Origin: Mesorhizobium kowhaii
GTDB lineage: Bacteria > Pseudomonadota > Alphaproteobacteria > Rhizobiales > Rhizobiaceae
Assembly (NCBI RefSeq): GCF_003253745.1
Contig: NZ_MZXV01000070.1
Location: 225,639-289,638 of the forward strand
Direction of reading: 5' to 3'
DNA length: 64,000 nt
Position numbers and translations under genes: made by a program. This document shows positions 1 through 8,328 of the stretch, one piece after another. The notes below the pieces were generated by a model that searched no databases, had not been told where the DNA came from, and saw only the letters and a program-made list of their open reading frames with translations. Position 1 is the stretch's first letter; each line of letters begins with the position of its first letter.

Positions 1-1681
1 CGAGCAGCAGCAGTAGCGGTTCGCCCGGCCGAACGCCGGCCTCCTCAAGTCCGGCGGCGAGTTTTTCAGCCTGCTGATCAAGCGCCCCATATGTGATGGT
101 GCCCGCAGGGCCGGCAAGTGCGATACGGTCAGGTGCCGTCGCTGCGAAGCGCTCGAATTGCTGGCAGAGCGGCGTCTCGTCGAAGGCGACCGCTTTGCCC
201 TCGGACGCGTGCCAGAACCGGCGCCGCTCGTCCCGGTCGAGCATCGCGATCGTATCGATCGGCTGGTCGGGGTCTGCCGCCGCCGAGTTTAGCAAGATGC
301 AGAAATGCCTGACCATGCGCGCGGCCGTCTCGGGATCGAATAGCGCGGTGCTGTATTCCATGCCTCCGGAAACCCCGCCGGCATGCTCATGCAGGTGGAA
401 CGCGATATCGAAAATGGAGGTTCCGCGTTCGATTGACACCACCGAATCCTGAGCCGGCAAGGCACTGCCGCTATCGATGTTCCACGCGTTCTGCAGCACC
501 AGCCCGATTTGAAACAACGGATTGCGGTTAGGCTGGCGCTCGGGCTGGAGCGCTTCGACCAACTTCTCGAAGGGCATGTCCTGGTGCGTGTAGGCATCGA
601 GCGCGGTCTGCCGCACGCGGCGCACCAGTTCGCGGAAGGTCGGCCTGCCGCTGGCGTCGATACGAAACACCAGTGTATTGACGAAAAAGCCGATCAGCGC
701 CTCGACCTCGGGCCGCGTACGATTGGCGATCGGGGCGCCGATCGCGATGTCCTCGTCGCCGGTGTAGCGCTGCAGCAACGCGGCAAGACCTGCCAACAGC
801 ACCATGAACAGGGTGGCACCTTCTTCGCTCGCCACCCGTTTCAACAAAACGAGCACAGCGGCCCCGATGCTCAACTCCTCGAAATCACCTTCGAAGCTCG
901 GCTCGTCCGGACGCGGTCGGTCCGGCACCAGCGTCAATTGCGGCAGATCGGCGAGCTGCCGGCGCCAATAGGACAGTTCCGTCTCCAGCCGCTCGCCGCT
1001 GAAATACTGGCGCTGCCATTCGGCGAAATCGGCATACTGGATCGTCAGGGGTTGGAGCGGGGAGGGCCGGTTGGCGACGAAGGCCCCATATGCGGCAGCC
1101 AGTTCGCGCAGCAGGATCTGCATGGACCAGCCGTCACAGACGATGTGATGCAGGGTCAGCAGGAGCCAGTGTTCGTGCATCGATAGCCGCAGCAAACGTG
1201 CGTGCACCATGGGCCCATGGCGCAGATCAAACGTCAGCCGCGCCTGTTCGCCGGCTTCGCGGCGCGCTGCCTCCTCGCGCTCCTTCGGCTCAAGATGCGT
1301 AAGGTCGAGCAGCGGCATCGGCACCGGGCCGGGTGGCAGCACCTGCTGCATCGGCTCGCCTGCAGTGTCAGTGAAGACAGTGCGCAGGGCGGCATGGCGT
1401 GAAACCACGTGATCAAGGGCGCGCTTGAGCGCCGCCACGTTCAGAGGCCCGCGCAGGGGTAAGTTCAGAGGCACATTGTAGAAAGGGCTTGCCGGCGCGA
1501 GGCGCTGCATGAACCACAGGCGCTGCTGGGCCCAGGAAAGCGCTGCCGGGCCAGGGTGATCGCGGGGCGACAGCGGCGGATCATCTGACGCGGGGGGCTG
1601 CAGCCCGGCCGAGCCAAGCAACTTGCCGAGCAGCGAACGACGTTCGGCACTCATGTTGCCGGATATGGGGATTGCCGTCAT
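1..1681 (-). CDS. Nonribosomal peptide synthetase, N-terminal condensation domain and start of adenylation domain (partial)
   Basis: The reading frame stays open from the ATG at 1681 to the left edge, giving the first 560 residues of a larger protein. A condensation domain spans about residues 33-480: it opens with an LSWAQQRLWFMQR motif and carries the catalytic HHIVCDG motif at residues 178-184. From about residue 500 the sequence matches the start of an AMP-binding adenylation domain (FAATAPDRIALAG, TYGALDQQA). A C-A order at the N terminus means this module accepts an upstream acyl or peptidyl group, so it is probably not the initiating protein. GGGG about 7 bases before the ATG at 1681 favours that start over an in-frame ATG at 1654. 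The gene follows the small helical protein by 24 bases, likely in one operon. Substrate specificity cannot be read because the adenylation code lies outside the window. Confidence 0.93.
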   Translation of the reverse strand, partial: MTAIPISGNMSAERRSLLGKLLGSAGLQPPASDDPPLSPRDHPGPAALSWAQQRLWFMQRLAPASPFYNVPLNLPLRGPLNVAALKRALDHVVSRHAALRTVFTDTAGEPMQQVLPPGPVPMPLLDLTHLEPKEREEAARREAGEQARLTFDLRHGPMVHARLLRLSMHEHWLLLTLHHIVCDGWSMQILLRELAAAYGAFVANRPSPLQPLTIQYADFAEWQRQYFSGERLETELSYWRRQLADLPQLTLVPDRPRPDEPSFEGDFEELSIGAAVLVLLKRVASEEGATLFMVLLAGLAALLQRYTGDEDIAIGAPIANRTRPEVEALIGFFVNTLVFRIDASGRPTFRELVRRVRQTALDAYTHQDMPFEKLVEALQPERQPNRNPLFQIGLVLQNAWNIDSGSALPAQDSVVSIERGTSIFDIAFHLHEHAGGVSGGMEYSTALFDPETAARMVRHFCILLNSAAADPDQPIDTIAMLDRDERRRFWHASEGKAVAFDETPLCQQFERFAATAPDRIALAGPAGTITYGALDQQAEKLAAGLEEAGVRPGEPLLLLL

Positions 1682-1705
1682 ATGCCGACCCCAAAAAGAG
1701 CCTTG

Positions 1706-2116
1706 TCATTCGTCGGATTTGCCGCTCGCCAGTGTCTGCAGGTCGGCTAGATAGTCCGAAAAATTCGCGCGGGCCTTTTGCTGAGCCTCGTCATATGCGG
1801 ACGCCAACTGCTCGCCCAAGTCCTTCATGGCCCGCTCGACGCTGTTCTGATGCTTGCTGATCACTTGCCCGTACTGGCGCGCGTGATCGAGCCATGCAGA
1901 GGCAGCGCGCTGTTGCGCGTCGTCGCCGTTGCCAGCCTCGCTCAGCGCCCGCTGCCACGACATCATGATTTGCTGGAGTTGATCACGGGTCGGGACTTCG
2001 GCCTCTTCCATCTGCTGGCGGCTACGGCCGTAGAGTTCCTGGGCACGCGCTGCATATTGCTGCGCCACCTCAAACCCTTTCAGGCAGTAGTTCGAATAGG
2101 CATTTTCAGCACTCAT
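1706..2116 (-). CDS. Small helical, phasin-like protein
   Basis: This 136-residue protein is rich in Ala, Gln, Glu and Arg and is predicted to be almost entirely amphipathic helix, for example FEVAQQYAARAQELYGRS near the N terminus and LASAYDEAQQKARANFSDYL near the C terminus. That composition resembles phasin-family granule or scaffold proteins, but no diagnostic motif was recognised, so the name is tentative. The start at 2116 is chosen because GGGAG sits 6 bases upstream; the frame extends further but has no comparable ribosome binding site. It lies immediately upstream of the NRPS start, so it may be an accessory or scaffold protein of that pathway. No signal peptide or membrane segment is visible. 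Confidence 0.75.
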   Translation of the reverse strand: MSAENAYSNYCLKGFEVAQQYAARAQELYGRSRQQMEEAEVPTRDQLQQIMMSWQRALSEAGNGDDAQQRAASAWLDHARQYGQVISKHQNSVERAMKDLGEQLASAYDEAQQKARANFSDYLADLQTLASGKSDE

Positions 2117-2543
2117 GGCGAGCTCCCGCGATCGTGGGCCCTCTGACGGCTCAGGCGCAGAACGTCGCTTGGAAGCGACTTCGTCGGACGCGCGACTTCT
2201 ACGTCGGACCATGCCGGCCCTCCCGAAAAAACCAGTCGGAGGCAGCGTTGCCGAACGGTCTCGTCTGTCGCTCCCAAGACAAACAGACTCCTGATCGGCC
2301 TCCAAATCGGACGGCTTCACTACCCTCCAGCGGATCGCATCTGCGCCGCTCAAGCAACTTAAGGATTGTAATGCATATCGTCAATAGATTTATTGTTACA
2401 TATATTATTGAATAAAATTGTTATAGAAAGAAATACTGAAAAAGTTTATCAAAGGCGCTCTGACTGAAATCAGGCGCCGCTAGTTGCTGTTCCAGTCAGA
2501 CGCTTCGCCAAAATGTATTTGGCCAAGCGTAACTCTCTTGGCG
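2117..2543. other. Intergenic region with AT-rich promoter island
   Basis: No convincing gene lies here. Positions about 2355-2452 are strikingly AT-rich (runs such as atatattattgaataaaa) inside DNA that is otherwise clearly GC-rich. The island lies upstream of the minus-strand pair phasin-like/NRPS and downstream of the hydrolase stop, so it probably holds the promoter of the NRPS operon. Confidence 0.55.
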
Positions 2544-4121
2544 TCAACGTCGCGGTTTGGGCGCACTGGCAGCAAGTCCAGCAATCCATCCAGTAACGGC
2601 CGCGAGGTACTCCGGGTTCGGTGGCAGATCCTGCCGGTAACGCTCCGGCGTCGACGCTTCGGGCTCGAGCCGGAATAAATGGTCGGCGTTGTGGATTTCC
2701 TTGTATGTGGAGCGCACGTTGCGGCTGCGGGCGGCGCGGTGCAGCGCTTTGGCATCACGGTCGGCCGATGTCTGTATGTCTTTGTCGCCGTGCAAGATCA
2801 GCGTCGGACAGCGGACGGCTGCAATCGCTGCGCGCGGATCGGCATCGAGGACGGCTGGATCGGTGAGCGGTCTCAGGCCCCCGAGCCGCAGTTCCGTGCC
2901 ATCTGTCCTTGCTTCCCGGTCGAGCCACTGCCGTAGCGCGGCGTCCCGCTTGCCGGCCTCTTCCTCCGACACCTGCAGGCGCGCGCTCTCGCGTGCATTC
3001 TGTTCCATCAGGATGGCGCGCAACGGCCTGCCCGGGGGCGCAAGCAGGATCAGGCCGGCCGGCGCCAGGGCCGGGTCGACCGACAACAGCTGCAGGATCA
3101 CGAGGGCGCCCAGGCTATGACCGGCGGCGAAAAGATGCAGCGCATCGATGTCGGCGCGCGCGGCGAGCCAGCGCCAGGCGGCGCCGGCATCGGCCAGCCG
3201 CGTCGCGCCCAAGGAGCGGTCGGCTTTGCCGAATCCGGTTTTGCCTGCTCCCCGCGCATCTATCGCCAAGCTGGCTACGCCGACTTGCGCAAGCGCATCC
3301 ATCGTCTCCAGTGTCTTCAGGCGCATGCCGGGCGCACCGCCCCAGCGGGTGATGGAGCCAGATCCATTTAGGAACAGGCAGGCCGGACAAGGCCCGGCGG
3401 GTTCGCGCCGGTGCACGAACAGGCCGTGCAACGTGATATCGTCGCTTTCGAGCGTAACTTCTTCGCGGTCGATGCCAGGGGGAGGCGGTGGTGGTTCGAT
3501 GCTTTCCTCGGCGCCGCGAAGGGTCTCAATCGGCACCGCGTGGAACACCGGCGCGGCCGCCCGCCCGACAAGCGTTCCCTGCTCGTCCATTCGCACAGCG
3601 GAGACCAAGGCGCCACTGGTGCTCATGTTGAGCCGTATGCCGATCGACGTCTCCCAGTCCAGCGTTCCAGCCGGCGCGACCTCGATCTCGCGCACTGCCA
3701 GCGCTTCGGGCGAAAAGTAGTGAAGTTTCCGCGGGCCTTGATCGCGATCGAACGCGGCAAGAGAGCGCGAAAGCTGCAGAAGTAAATTCTGCTGAAGTAC
3801 GAGGTCGGGCGCAACAGTCAGCGCCAACTCATGCTCGTTGCCGTCGCGCAAGGTCAGGAGCGCGCGGTTCTGACCGAAAACGGCGCGTTGAAGCACGGCG
3901 CCGGATGAAAACAGCGAATAGTTCGCAACCTTGCCGTCATCACCGATTTCAATGACTGCCGCTTCTTGAACAGGCTTGGGCCCGCCAACCTTTTCGGCGT
4001 GCGTGGTCCAGTGATATTCGTCGACGGTTGACGAAACGCGCCGCCGCGCCTGTTCGACGAAGAGTTCGCCGCGAAGCAAAATTTGGAAACCCTCCATGAG
4101 AGGCAAATCGATCGGTTTCAT
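2544..4121 (-). CDS. Alpha/beta hydrolase with unusual N-terminal domain
   Basis: This 525-residue protein has an N-terminal region of about 215 residues that I do not recognise, a short poly-proline linker near residue 210, and then a serine hydrolase domain. In the C-terminal half the nucleophile elbow GHSLG is at about residues 334-338 (Ser336), a GDKD loop near residue 447 supplies a plausible acid, and His481 in NADHLF completes a catalytic triad. The fold resembles dienelactone hydrolase or prolyl-oligopeptidase-type alpha/beta hydrolases. It starts 9 bases after the stop of the B12-type radical SAM gene, so it is probably cotranscribed and could act as a peptidase, thioesterase or esterase on the locus product. 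No signal peptide is seen. The role in maturation is inference from position only. Confidence 0.85.
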   Translation of the reverse strand: MKPIDLPLMEGFQILLRGELFVEQARRRVSSTVDEYHWTTHAEKVGGPKPVQEAAVIEIGDDGKVANYSLFSSGAVLQRAVFGQNRALLTLRDGNEHELALTVAPDLVLQQNLLLQLSRSLAAFDRDQGPRKLHYFSPEALAVREIEVAPAGTLDWETSIGIRLNMSTSGALVSAVRMDEQGTLVGRAAAPVFHAVPIETLRGAEESIEPPPPPPGIDREEVTLESDDITLHGLFVHRREPAGPCPACLFLNGSGSITRWGGAPGMRLKTLETMDALAQVGVASLAIDARGAGKTGFGKADRSLGATRLADAGAAWRWLAARADIDALHLFAAGHSLGALVILQLLSVDPALAPAGLILLAPPGRPLRAILMEQNARESARLQVSEEEAGKRDAALRQWLDREARTDGTELRLGGLRPLTDPAVLDADPRAAIAAVRCPTLILHGDKDIQTSADRDAKALHRAARSRNVRSTYKEIHNADHLFRLEPEASTPERYRQDLPPNPEYLAAVTGWIAGLAASAPKPRR

Positions 4122-4130
4122 TGCGGCGGC

Positions 4131-6077
4131 TCAGGTCACCGCCGCTTCGTCTTGCCGGACAAAGCGCATTGATGGCGCCGCCATATCCACGTGCTCGGCA
4201 TCCTGGCTCGTGTCGGAGGGGACTTGGATCGCCAGCGCAAGGTAGAGATCGTCCTCCTGGAGCACGAGGTCGTTTTGGATGAAGCCTTGCACCGTTTTGG
4301 CCACGGCTCCCTCGTCCCATGCGCGATCGGGTGCAACGCCGCGCAAATTGGCGGTGAGGGAAGCAATGGATTGAATGCTGTCGAGGCCAAGATAGATGAG
4401 CCGATCGTCTCCGACCAATATGTAAGGGCGAACCGGGTGATCCGGCCGTAGGTCGATGATCGTTACCAGATCGGTGCCGACGATAGCGCTCAATGCAGCG
4501 TGCCGGTGCTCCTGCTTCCAATCCTGCGCCTCGCGCCAGGCGCGATTGATCCCCTCCAGCGTCCGCGCGTCGGTGGTGCCACGGTAGGTGAAGAAATAGG
4601 CGATGCGCGCCCGTGCCTCTGGTGACACTCCCGGATAGCAAAGGTCATAGGATGGGTATGGCTTGATGCCGGAAAGCCCGAAATCGTCCGGTCGGTCGAA
4701 CATCGGCGAGAATCGGTCCAGCCGAAACGCAGCGAAGGACGACGGTGGGGTCAGGTGGCGTATCGACCGCATGAATCGGATAGCTTCCTCGTAGTCCTCC
4801 GGCCGTTCCCCAGGAAAGCCGCAGAGAACGTTCCAGGTGACCAGCATCTTGTGCTGGCGGACCCATTTCAAGGTCTGCACATTCTGGATACCGCGAATGC
4901 CCTTGTCCATGAGTTTGAGCACATGCGTGTTCAGGTGCTCGATTCCGGGCTGCATCCAGGTCGTTCCCAGACGCCTGAGAATCCCGATCTGCTCCTTCTT
5001 GAGGTTTGCCTTGGTCTCGTAGAACAGCTGCAGCTTGGTGCCGTCCTCCACCAGGGAAGGGAACACCGTCGTGAAGTAGCGCATGTCGACAATGTTGTCG
5101 GTCGCAAAAAAGGTATGAATCCCCGTGCTGTCGCGCAGATGGCGGAATTCGGCCAGCGCGCGGTCCGCCGACTTTGCACGGTAGCCGATACCGAGGCCGT
5201 TGAGGCCGCAAAAGGTGCAGTGGTGTTTTTCGCCCCACCAGCATCCGCGCGAGGTTTCGATGGTCAGCTCCGGTTCGATGAATTGCGGGGCTGTGGACCG
5301 CTCGAACGCGGCGAGGAAATCGCTGTGATCGGGAAAGGGGAGGCTGTCCATGTCGCGGATCGCGGCTTGGGGCACCAGGCTCTCGACCGTTTCGCCTCCC
5401 GCACCGCGATAGACGAGGCCGCCGATGGTGGACATGTCCGCGTCGTTGCGAACGGCCTCGATCAACTGCGGGAAACTCGTATCGGACTCGCCGCGGCAAA
5501 CCGCATCGATGAAGGTGAAGCTGCGATGCAGTTCAAGCCCCATCTCACCCTCGCAATTGGCGCCGCCGAACACGACATGGAGGTTTGGCGCGCGCGCCTT
5601 GAGTGCCTTGGCCATGGCGAGGCTTGCGAGGTTCTGCTGAAAGGTGCTTGAGAAACCGACAATGTCGACGTCTTGAAGGTCGATCGTTTCCGCCAGATCG
5701 TCGATATACTGGGGAGCCTGCTCTCGTGCGTAGCGGATCTGGCCTAGGAAGGCATTGGGGTAGTAATCGCCCGGCGTGGTTCTGGCATACGTATCGAAGG
5801 CCTCGTCGGGTAGCGCGTCGCATCTCCAGAGTGCGCGGCTGAACACCCATTCCCCGGGCAGGTCATGCGTCGGAGCGCTTTGCGCGATCCGCTGATAGAG
5901 CGGAAAGCCGATGCGGTCGGCAAAGCGGTGATTGGCGTAGAATATGTCACATGCAATGCCTTGCTGCCGCAGACGTGCGGCAAACAGGCTCACGCCCAGC
6001 GCCGGCCGTTCGATCGGCAGGAACGGCATCACGCACAACAGCACTTTCGAATGAGCGGCCATCTTGTCTTTTCGCAT
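4131..6077 (-). CDS. RiPP maturation radical SAM protein 1-type enzyme (B12-binding-like N terminus)
   Basis: The 648-residue product has an N-terminal Rossmann-like cobalamin-binding-type region (residues about 10-220, including VVFGGANCEGEMG) followed by a radical SAM barrel. The iron-sulfur motif is C279-x7-C287-x2-C290 in the context SRGCWWGEKHHCTFCGLNG, which is characteristic of the family called ribosomal peptide maturation radical SAM protein 1. Members of that family occur beside precursors with Nif11- or NHLP-type leaders and are thought to modify peptide backbones or side chains, often by methylation. GGAGG 7 bases upstream supports the start at 6077. It follows two precursor-like genes (7250-6093) in the same direction with 15 bases to the nearer stop. 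The exact chemistry here is unknown. Confidence 0.93.
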   Translation of the reverse strand: MRKDKMAAHSKVLLCVMPFLPIERPALGVSLFAARLRQQGIACDIFYANHRFADRIGFPLYQRIAQSAPTHDLPGEWVFSRALWRCDALPDEAFDTYARTTPGDYYPNAFLGQIRYAREQAPQYIDDLAETIDLQDVDIVGFSSTFQQNLASLAMAKALKARAPNLHVVFGGANCEGEMGLELHRSFTFIDAVCRGESDTSFPQLIEAVRNDADMSTIGGLVYRGAGGETVESLVPQAAIRDMDSLPFPDHSDFLAAFERSTAPQFIEPELTIETSRGCWWGEKHHCTFCGLNGLGIGYRAKSADRALAEFRHLRDSTGIHTFFATDNIVDMRYFTTVFPSLVEDGTKLQLFYETKANLKKEQIGILRRLGTTWMQPGIEHLNTHVLKLMDKGIRGIQNVQTLKWVRQHKMLVTWNVLCGFPGERPEDYEEAIRFMRSIRHLTPPSSFAAFRLDRFSPMFDRPDDFGLSGIKPYPSYDLCYPGVSPEARARIAYFFTYRGTTDARTLEGINRAWREAQDWKQEHRHAALSAIVGTDLVTIIDLRPDHPVRPYILVGDDRLIYLGLDSIQSIASLTANLRGVAPDRAWDEGAVAKTVQGFIQNDLVLQEDDLYLALAIQVPSDTSQDAEHVDMAAPSMRFVRQDEAAVT

Positions 6078-6092
6078 CGGCGGCCTCCAGGC

Positions 6093-6632
6093 TTACTGTG
6101 TTCGCCGTTCCAGTTCGGCGAGGCGGACTTCCAGCCGCGACAGGCTCGCCAACCGGCTCTCCAGAACCGAAATGCGCGCTGCGAGAGGCTTGATTGCATT
6201 GTCAACCGTGCTTCCAGACCGGAAGGAACCGGTGACGGCGATCGCCGTCACCGCAACCGCCACTGCCACGGCTTCGGCAATGATCGCCACGTCGACGTCG
6301 ACATATGCAAACGCCCCGGCCAGATCGGTCGGGTTGGCGATACCGACTTCAGGATGATGCGCAAGGATGTATTCGCGCAGCCGGTCGAGTTCCTTGCGGC
6401 TATAAAGCTCGGCCACGTGAGGGTCGAAGAACAGCCGGATTATGGCCTTCTCGCGGTCGCCAAGCGCAATCGTCTGGTCGGCGTCCACGCCATAGGTCCG
6501 CAATACCGTTCCGGGATGATCGCAGAAACTGTCGAGCACACTGCGATCGGCAGCGATGTCGTCGCGCAGGCGAGCCAGGCCGACCGGCGGAGTAGCCGTT
6601 ACAAATTCCCGCAACAGTTCCCTTTGCCGCAT
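6093..6632 (-). CDS. Leader-bearing precursor-like protein with Val/Ala segment and coiled coil (second copy)
   Basis: This 179-residue protein is a paralogue of the gene at 6705-7250. Residues 1-50 look like a Nif11/NHLP-style leader (SVLDSFCDHPGTVLRTYGV). A LGDREKAIIRLFFDP block at about residues 57-71 is shared with the paralogue. Residues 106-135 form a strongly hydrophobic alternating Val/Ala segment (VDVDVAIIAEAVAVAVAV), then residues 145-176 have heptads with Leu and paired Arg/Glu typical of a coiled coil. GGAGGG about 6 bases upstream fixes the start at 6632. Position between a SPASM enzyme and the B12-type enzyme suggests it is a modification substrate. Alternatively it is a structural or carrier protein; no protease-type cleavage site can be assigned. 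Confidence 0.8.
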   Translation of the reverse strand: MRQRELLREFVTATPPVGLARLRDDIAADRSVLDSFCDHPGTVLRTYGVDADQTIALGDREKAIIRLFFDPHVAELYSRKELDRLREYILAHHPEVGIANPTDLAGAFAYVDVDVAIIAEAVAVAVAVTAIAVTGSFRSGSTVDNAIKPLAARISVLESRLASLSRLEVRLAELERRTQ

Positions 6633-6704
6633 GCCAGCCCTCCAGTGTCCACATGGACGAAGAGACGGGATGAACGCGATGGCGCCCACCCCGGTGATGC
6701 CGCG

Positions 6705-7250
6705 TCAGCGAATGCGCTGCTCGAGACGGGTGACCTTCGCATCGAGCTTGTCGACAAGATTGACCCGAGCCTCGAGCGCCGCCACCTTGGCGCTGAGAAT
6801 TCCCGCCTCGGCTTCGATCGTTGCCAGCTTGGAAAACCTGTCGGCCGCACCTGCTACAACGATCGCCGCGACGGCCACGGCAACGGCGACGACCTCGACC
6901 TCGATCGCCACGTCGAAATCCGCGACCGCCACTGCGTGTGTGTCGCCGGGATTGGTGATCACGATTTCCTTGTACTTGTCCGTGATGTGCGCGCGCAGGT
7001 CGTCGATCTTGCCGTTATTGTACAATTCGATGACGCGGGGATCGGAGAACATCCGGATCATCGCCTTTTCACGGTCGCCGAGCTTGATGTCGCCGCTCAC
7101 CGCAAGGCCGTGATCCTTCAGCACGGCTGATGGTTTGTCGACGAATTTCTCGAGTAGGCTCGGGTCGGACGCGAGTCTTTCTGACAGGTTCCGGACTTTT
7201 TCCGGAGGGTTATCGGTGACGAGTTTTCTGATGAGATCGCTATCGTGCAT
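6705..7250 (-). CDS. Leader-bearing precursor-like protein with Val/Ala segment and coiled coil (first copy)
   Basis: The 181-residue protein has a leader-like N terminus (SDPSLLEKFVDKPSAVLKDHG at about residues 28-48), the block LGDREKAMIRMFSDPRV at about 57-73, a hydrophobic alternating region at 104-135 (FDVAIEVEVVAVAVAVAAIV) and a C-terminal coiled coil at 140-180 with Leu/Val heptads. It overlaps the end of the radical SAM gene upstream by 11 bases, with AGGAGG in the overlap, which suggests translational coupling of enzyme and substrate. Alternating small hydrophobic residues recall proteusin cores such as polytheonamide, but the coiled coil after the core is unlike a released peptide. 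I infer a RiPP precursor or a modified structural protein. Confidence 0.8.
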   Translation of the reverse strand: MHDSDLIRKLVTDNPPEKVRNLSERLASDPSLLEKFVDKPSAVLKDHGLAVSGDIKLGDREKAMIRMFSDPRVIELYNNGKIDDLRAHITDKYKEIVITNPGDTHAVAVADFDVAIEVEVVAVAVAVAAIVVAGAADRFSKLATIEAEAGILSAKVAALEARVNLVDKLDAKVTRLEQRIR

Positions 7251-8328
7251 GATTCATGGCCTCCTGCCGGGATGAGGCGATTGGCGCATGCCGGTTGGAC
7301 TGGTCCGGCCATTCTGCCTCGGGTTTTTGATGAGCCAGCCGATAACGGTAAAGGACGTCGTCGCGCCGCTCGCGCCAATGGTGGGCAAGCACGTCGCGCA
7401 CCAATGCATCGTCATAGAGCGCGCGGCATGCGTCACAGTGATGATTGAAACGATTCTCCCAGTCGATGCGTGGATCGATCGTGGAAGCCCAGGCGAGTAT
7501 GTGCTCCGGCCCCTCCACCGCGAGCCATATCTTGAGGAAATCGTTGCCGGCGGCTTCCGCGAGTTCCACGAGCGTTGCCTCTTCAAGCGATCCGATCTGC
7601 ATTTCGGGAATCTGTTCGCGCGTCAAACCGCAGCAGGCGCCGACCTCGCCGCGCGGATTGACCACCATCGTGTCCAGCACGCTTTCGCACGGGGCGCGGC
7701 GGTGAATGTTCAGGTGGTTCGTCAGGCTGGCGGGGCCATGCCGCACGGAATCGCGATCCTCCATCGCCATCCAGGGACTGTCGAACACAATGAGGTTGGG
7801 ATGGTCGCGGATCGCCGCCATCGCCGGGTGAGAGAGCAGTCCCTGGGCATGAAAAGTCCGGTCCATCTCGCGTTCCACCACGACGACGGCATTCATGCCG
7901 AGCCCGATCGCGGCCGCTGCGCCATAGGCGATGCGCTCGACCGGCACGAACTGCTGATGATGATCGCCGGTGCTCAAGTTGATTTCACGCAGACCCGCCC
8001 TGTAGAGCGGCTCGAGGCGTGCATGCGCGGCTTGCGCCGACTTCGCCCAATAGCCATTGGTGACACACCGGCTGGCGAGCCCTCGCTCGGTGCAGCGCGC
8101 AACCGCCACGACAAGCTCATCTTCCAGCATGAAGCATTCGCCGCCGGAGAAGACCACAAGCTTCATCGATGCCATCTCCGCTGCTTGCTCGATGGCATCG
8201 AGCATGCGCGATAGCGGCAGTTTCTCCGCGATCCCGGGATGCGACGCGAAGCAGCAGTTCTCGCAGGCCGCCGTGCATTGGTAGGACGTCAGCAAGGTCA
8301 GTGTGGTTGGTTTCCTGCCGGCGGTCAT
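7240..8328 (-). CDS. Radical SAM enzyme with C-terminal Cys-rich (SPASM-like) domain
   Basis: This 362-residue protein begins with the radical SAM motif C18-x3-C22-x2-C25 (CTAACENC), has a GGE SAM-binding strand (FSGGECFM) and a C-terminal set of cysteines (GACCGL and CDAC) compatible with a SPASM-type auxiliary cluster. Such enzymes commonly make thioether or carbon-carbon crosslinks in ribosomal peptides. Its ATG overlaps the TGA of the upstream gene (ATGA), with GGAGGG about 6 bases before the start. It overlaps the downstream precursor-like gene by 11 bases. Tight coupling on both sides argues that it acts with the proteins at 8325-9383 and 6705-7250. The catalysed bond is not predictable from sequence alone. 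Confidence 0.88.
   Translation of the reverse strand: MTAGRKPTTLTLLTSYQCTAACENCCFASHPGIAEKLPLSRMLDAIEQAAEMASMKLVVFSGGECFMLEDELVVAVARCTERGLASRCVTNGYWAKSAQAAHARLEPLYRAGLREINLSTGDHHQQFVPVERIAYGAAAAIGLGMNAVVVVEREMDRTFHAQGLLSHPAMAAIRDHPNLIVFDSPWMAMEDRDSVRHGPASLTNHLNIHRRAPCESVLDTMVVNPRGEVGACCGLTREQIPEMQIGSLEEATLVELAEAAGNDFLKIWLAVEGPEHILAWASTIDPRIDWENRFNHHCDACRALYDDALVRDVLAHHWRERRDDVLYRYRLAHQKPEAEWPDQSNRHAPIASSRQEAMNHAR

Noticed and set aside
509..1186. Plus-strand frame of 225 codons
   Set aside because: It is opposite the NRPS condensation domain, whose minus-strand motifs (SWAQQRLWF, HHIVCDG) are unambiguous.
4755..5651. Plus-strand frame of 298 codons
   Set aside because: Complement of the B12-type radical SAM gene; no homology or start signal.
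5865..7130. Plus-strand frame of 421 codons
   Set aside because: It runs antisense across the radical SAM and two precursor-like genes and has a composition typical of complement frames in high-GC DNA.
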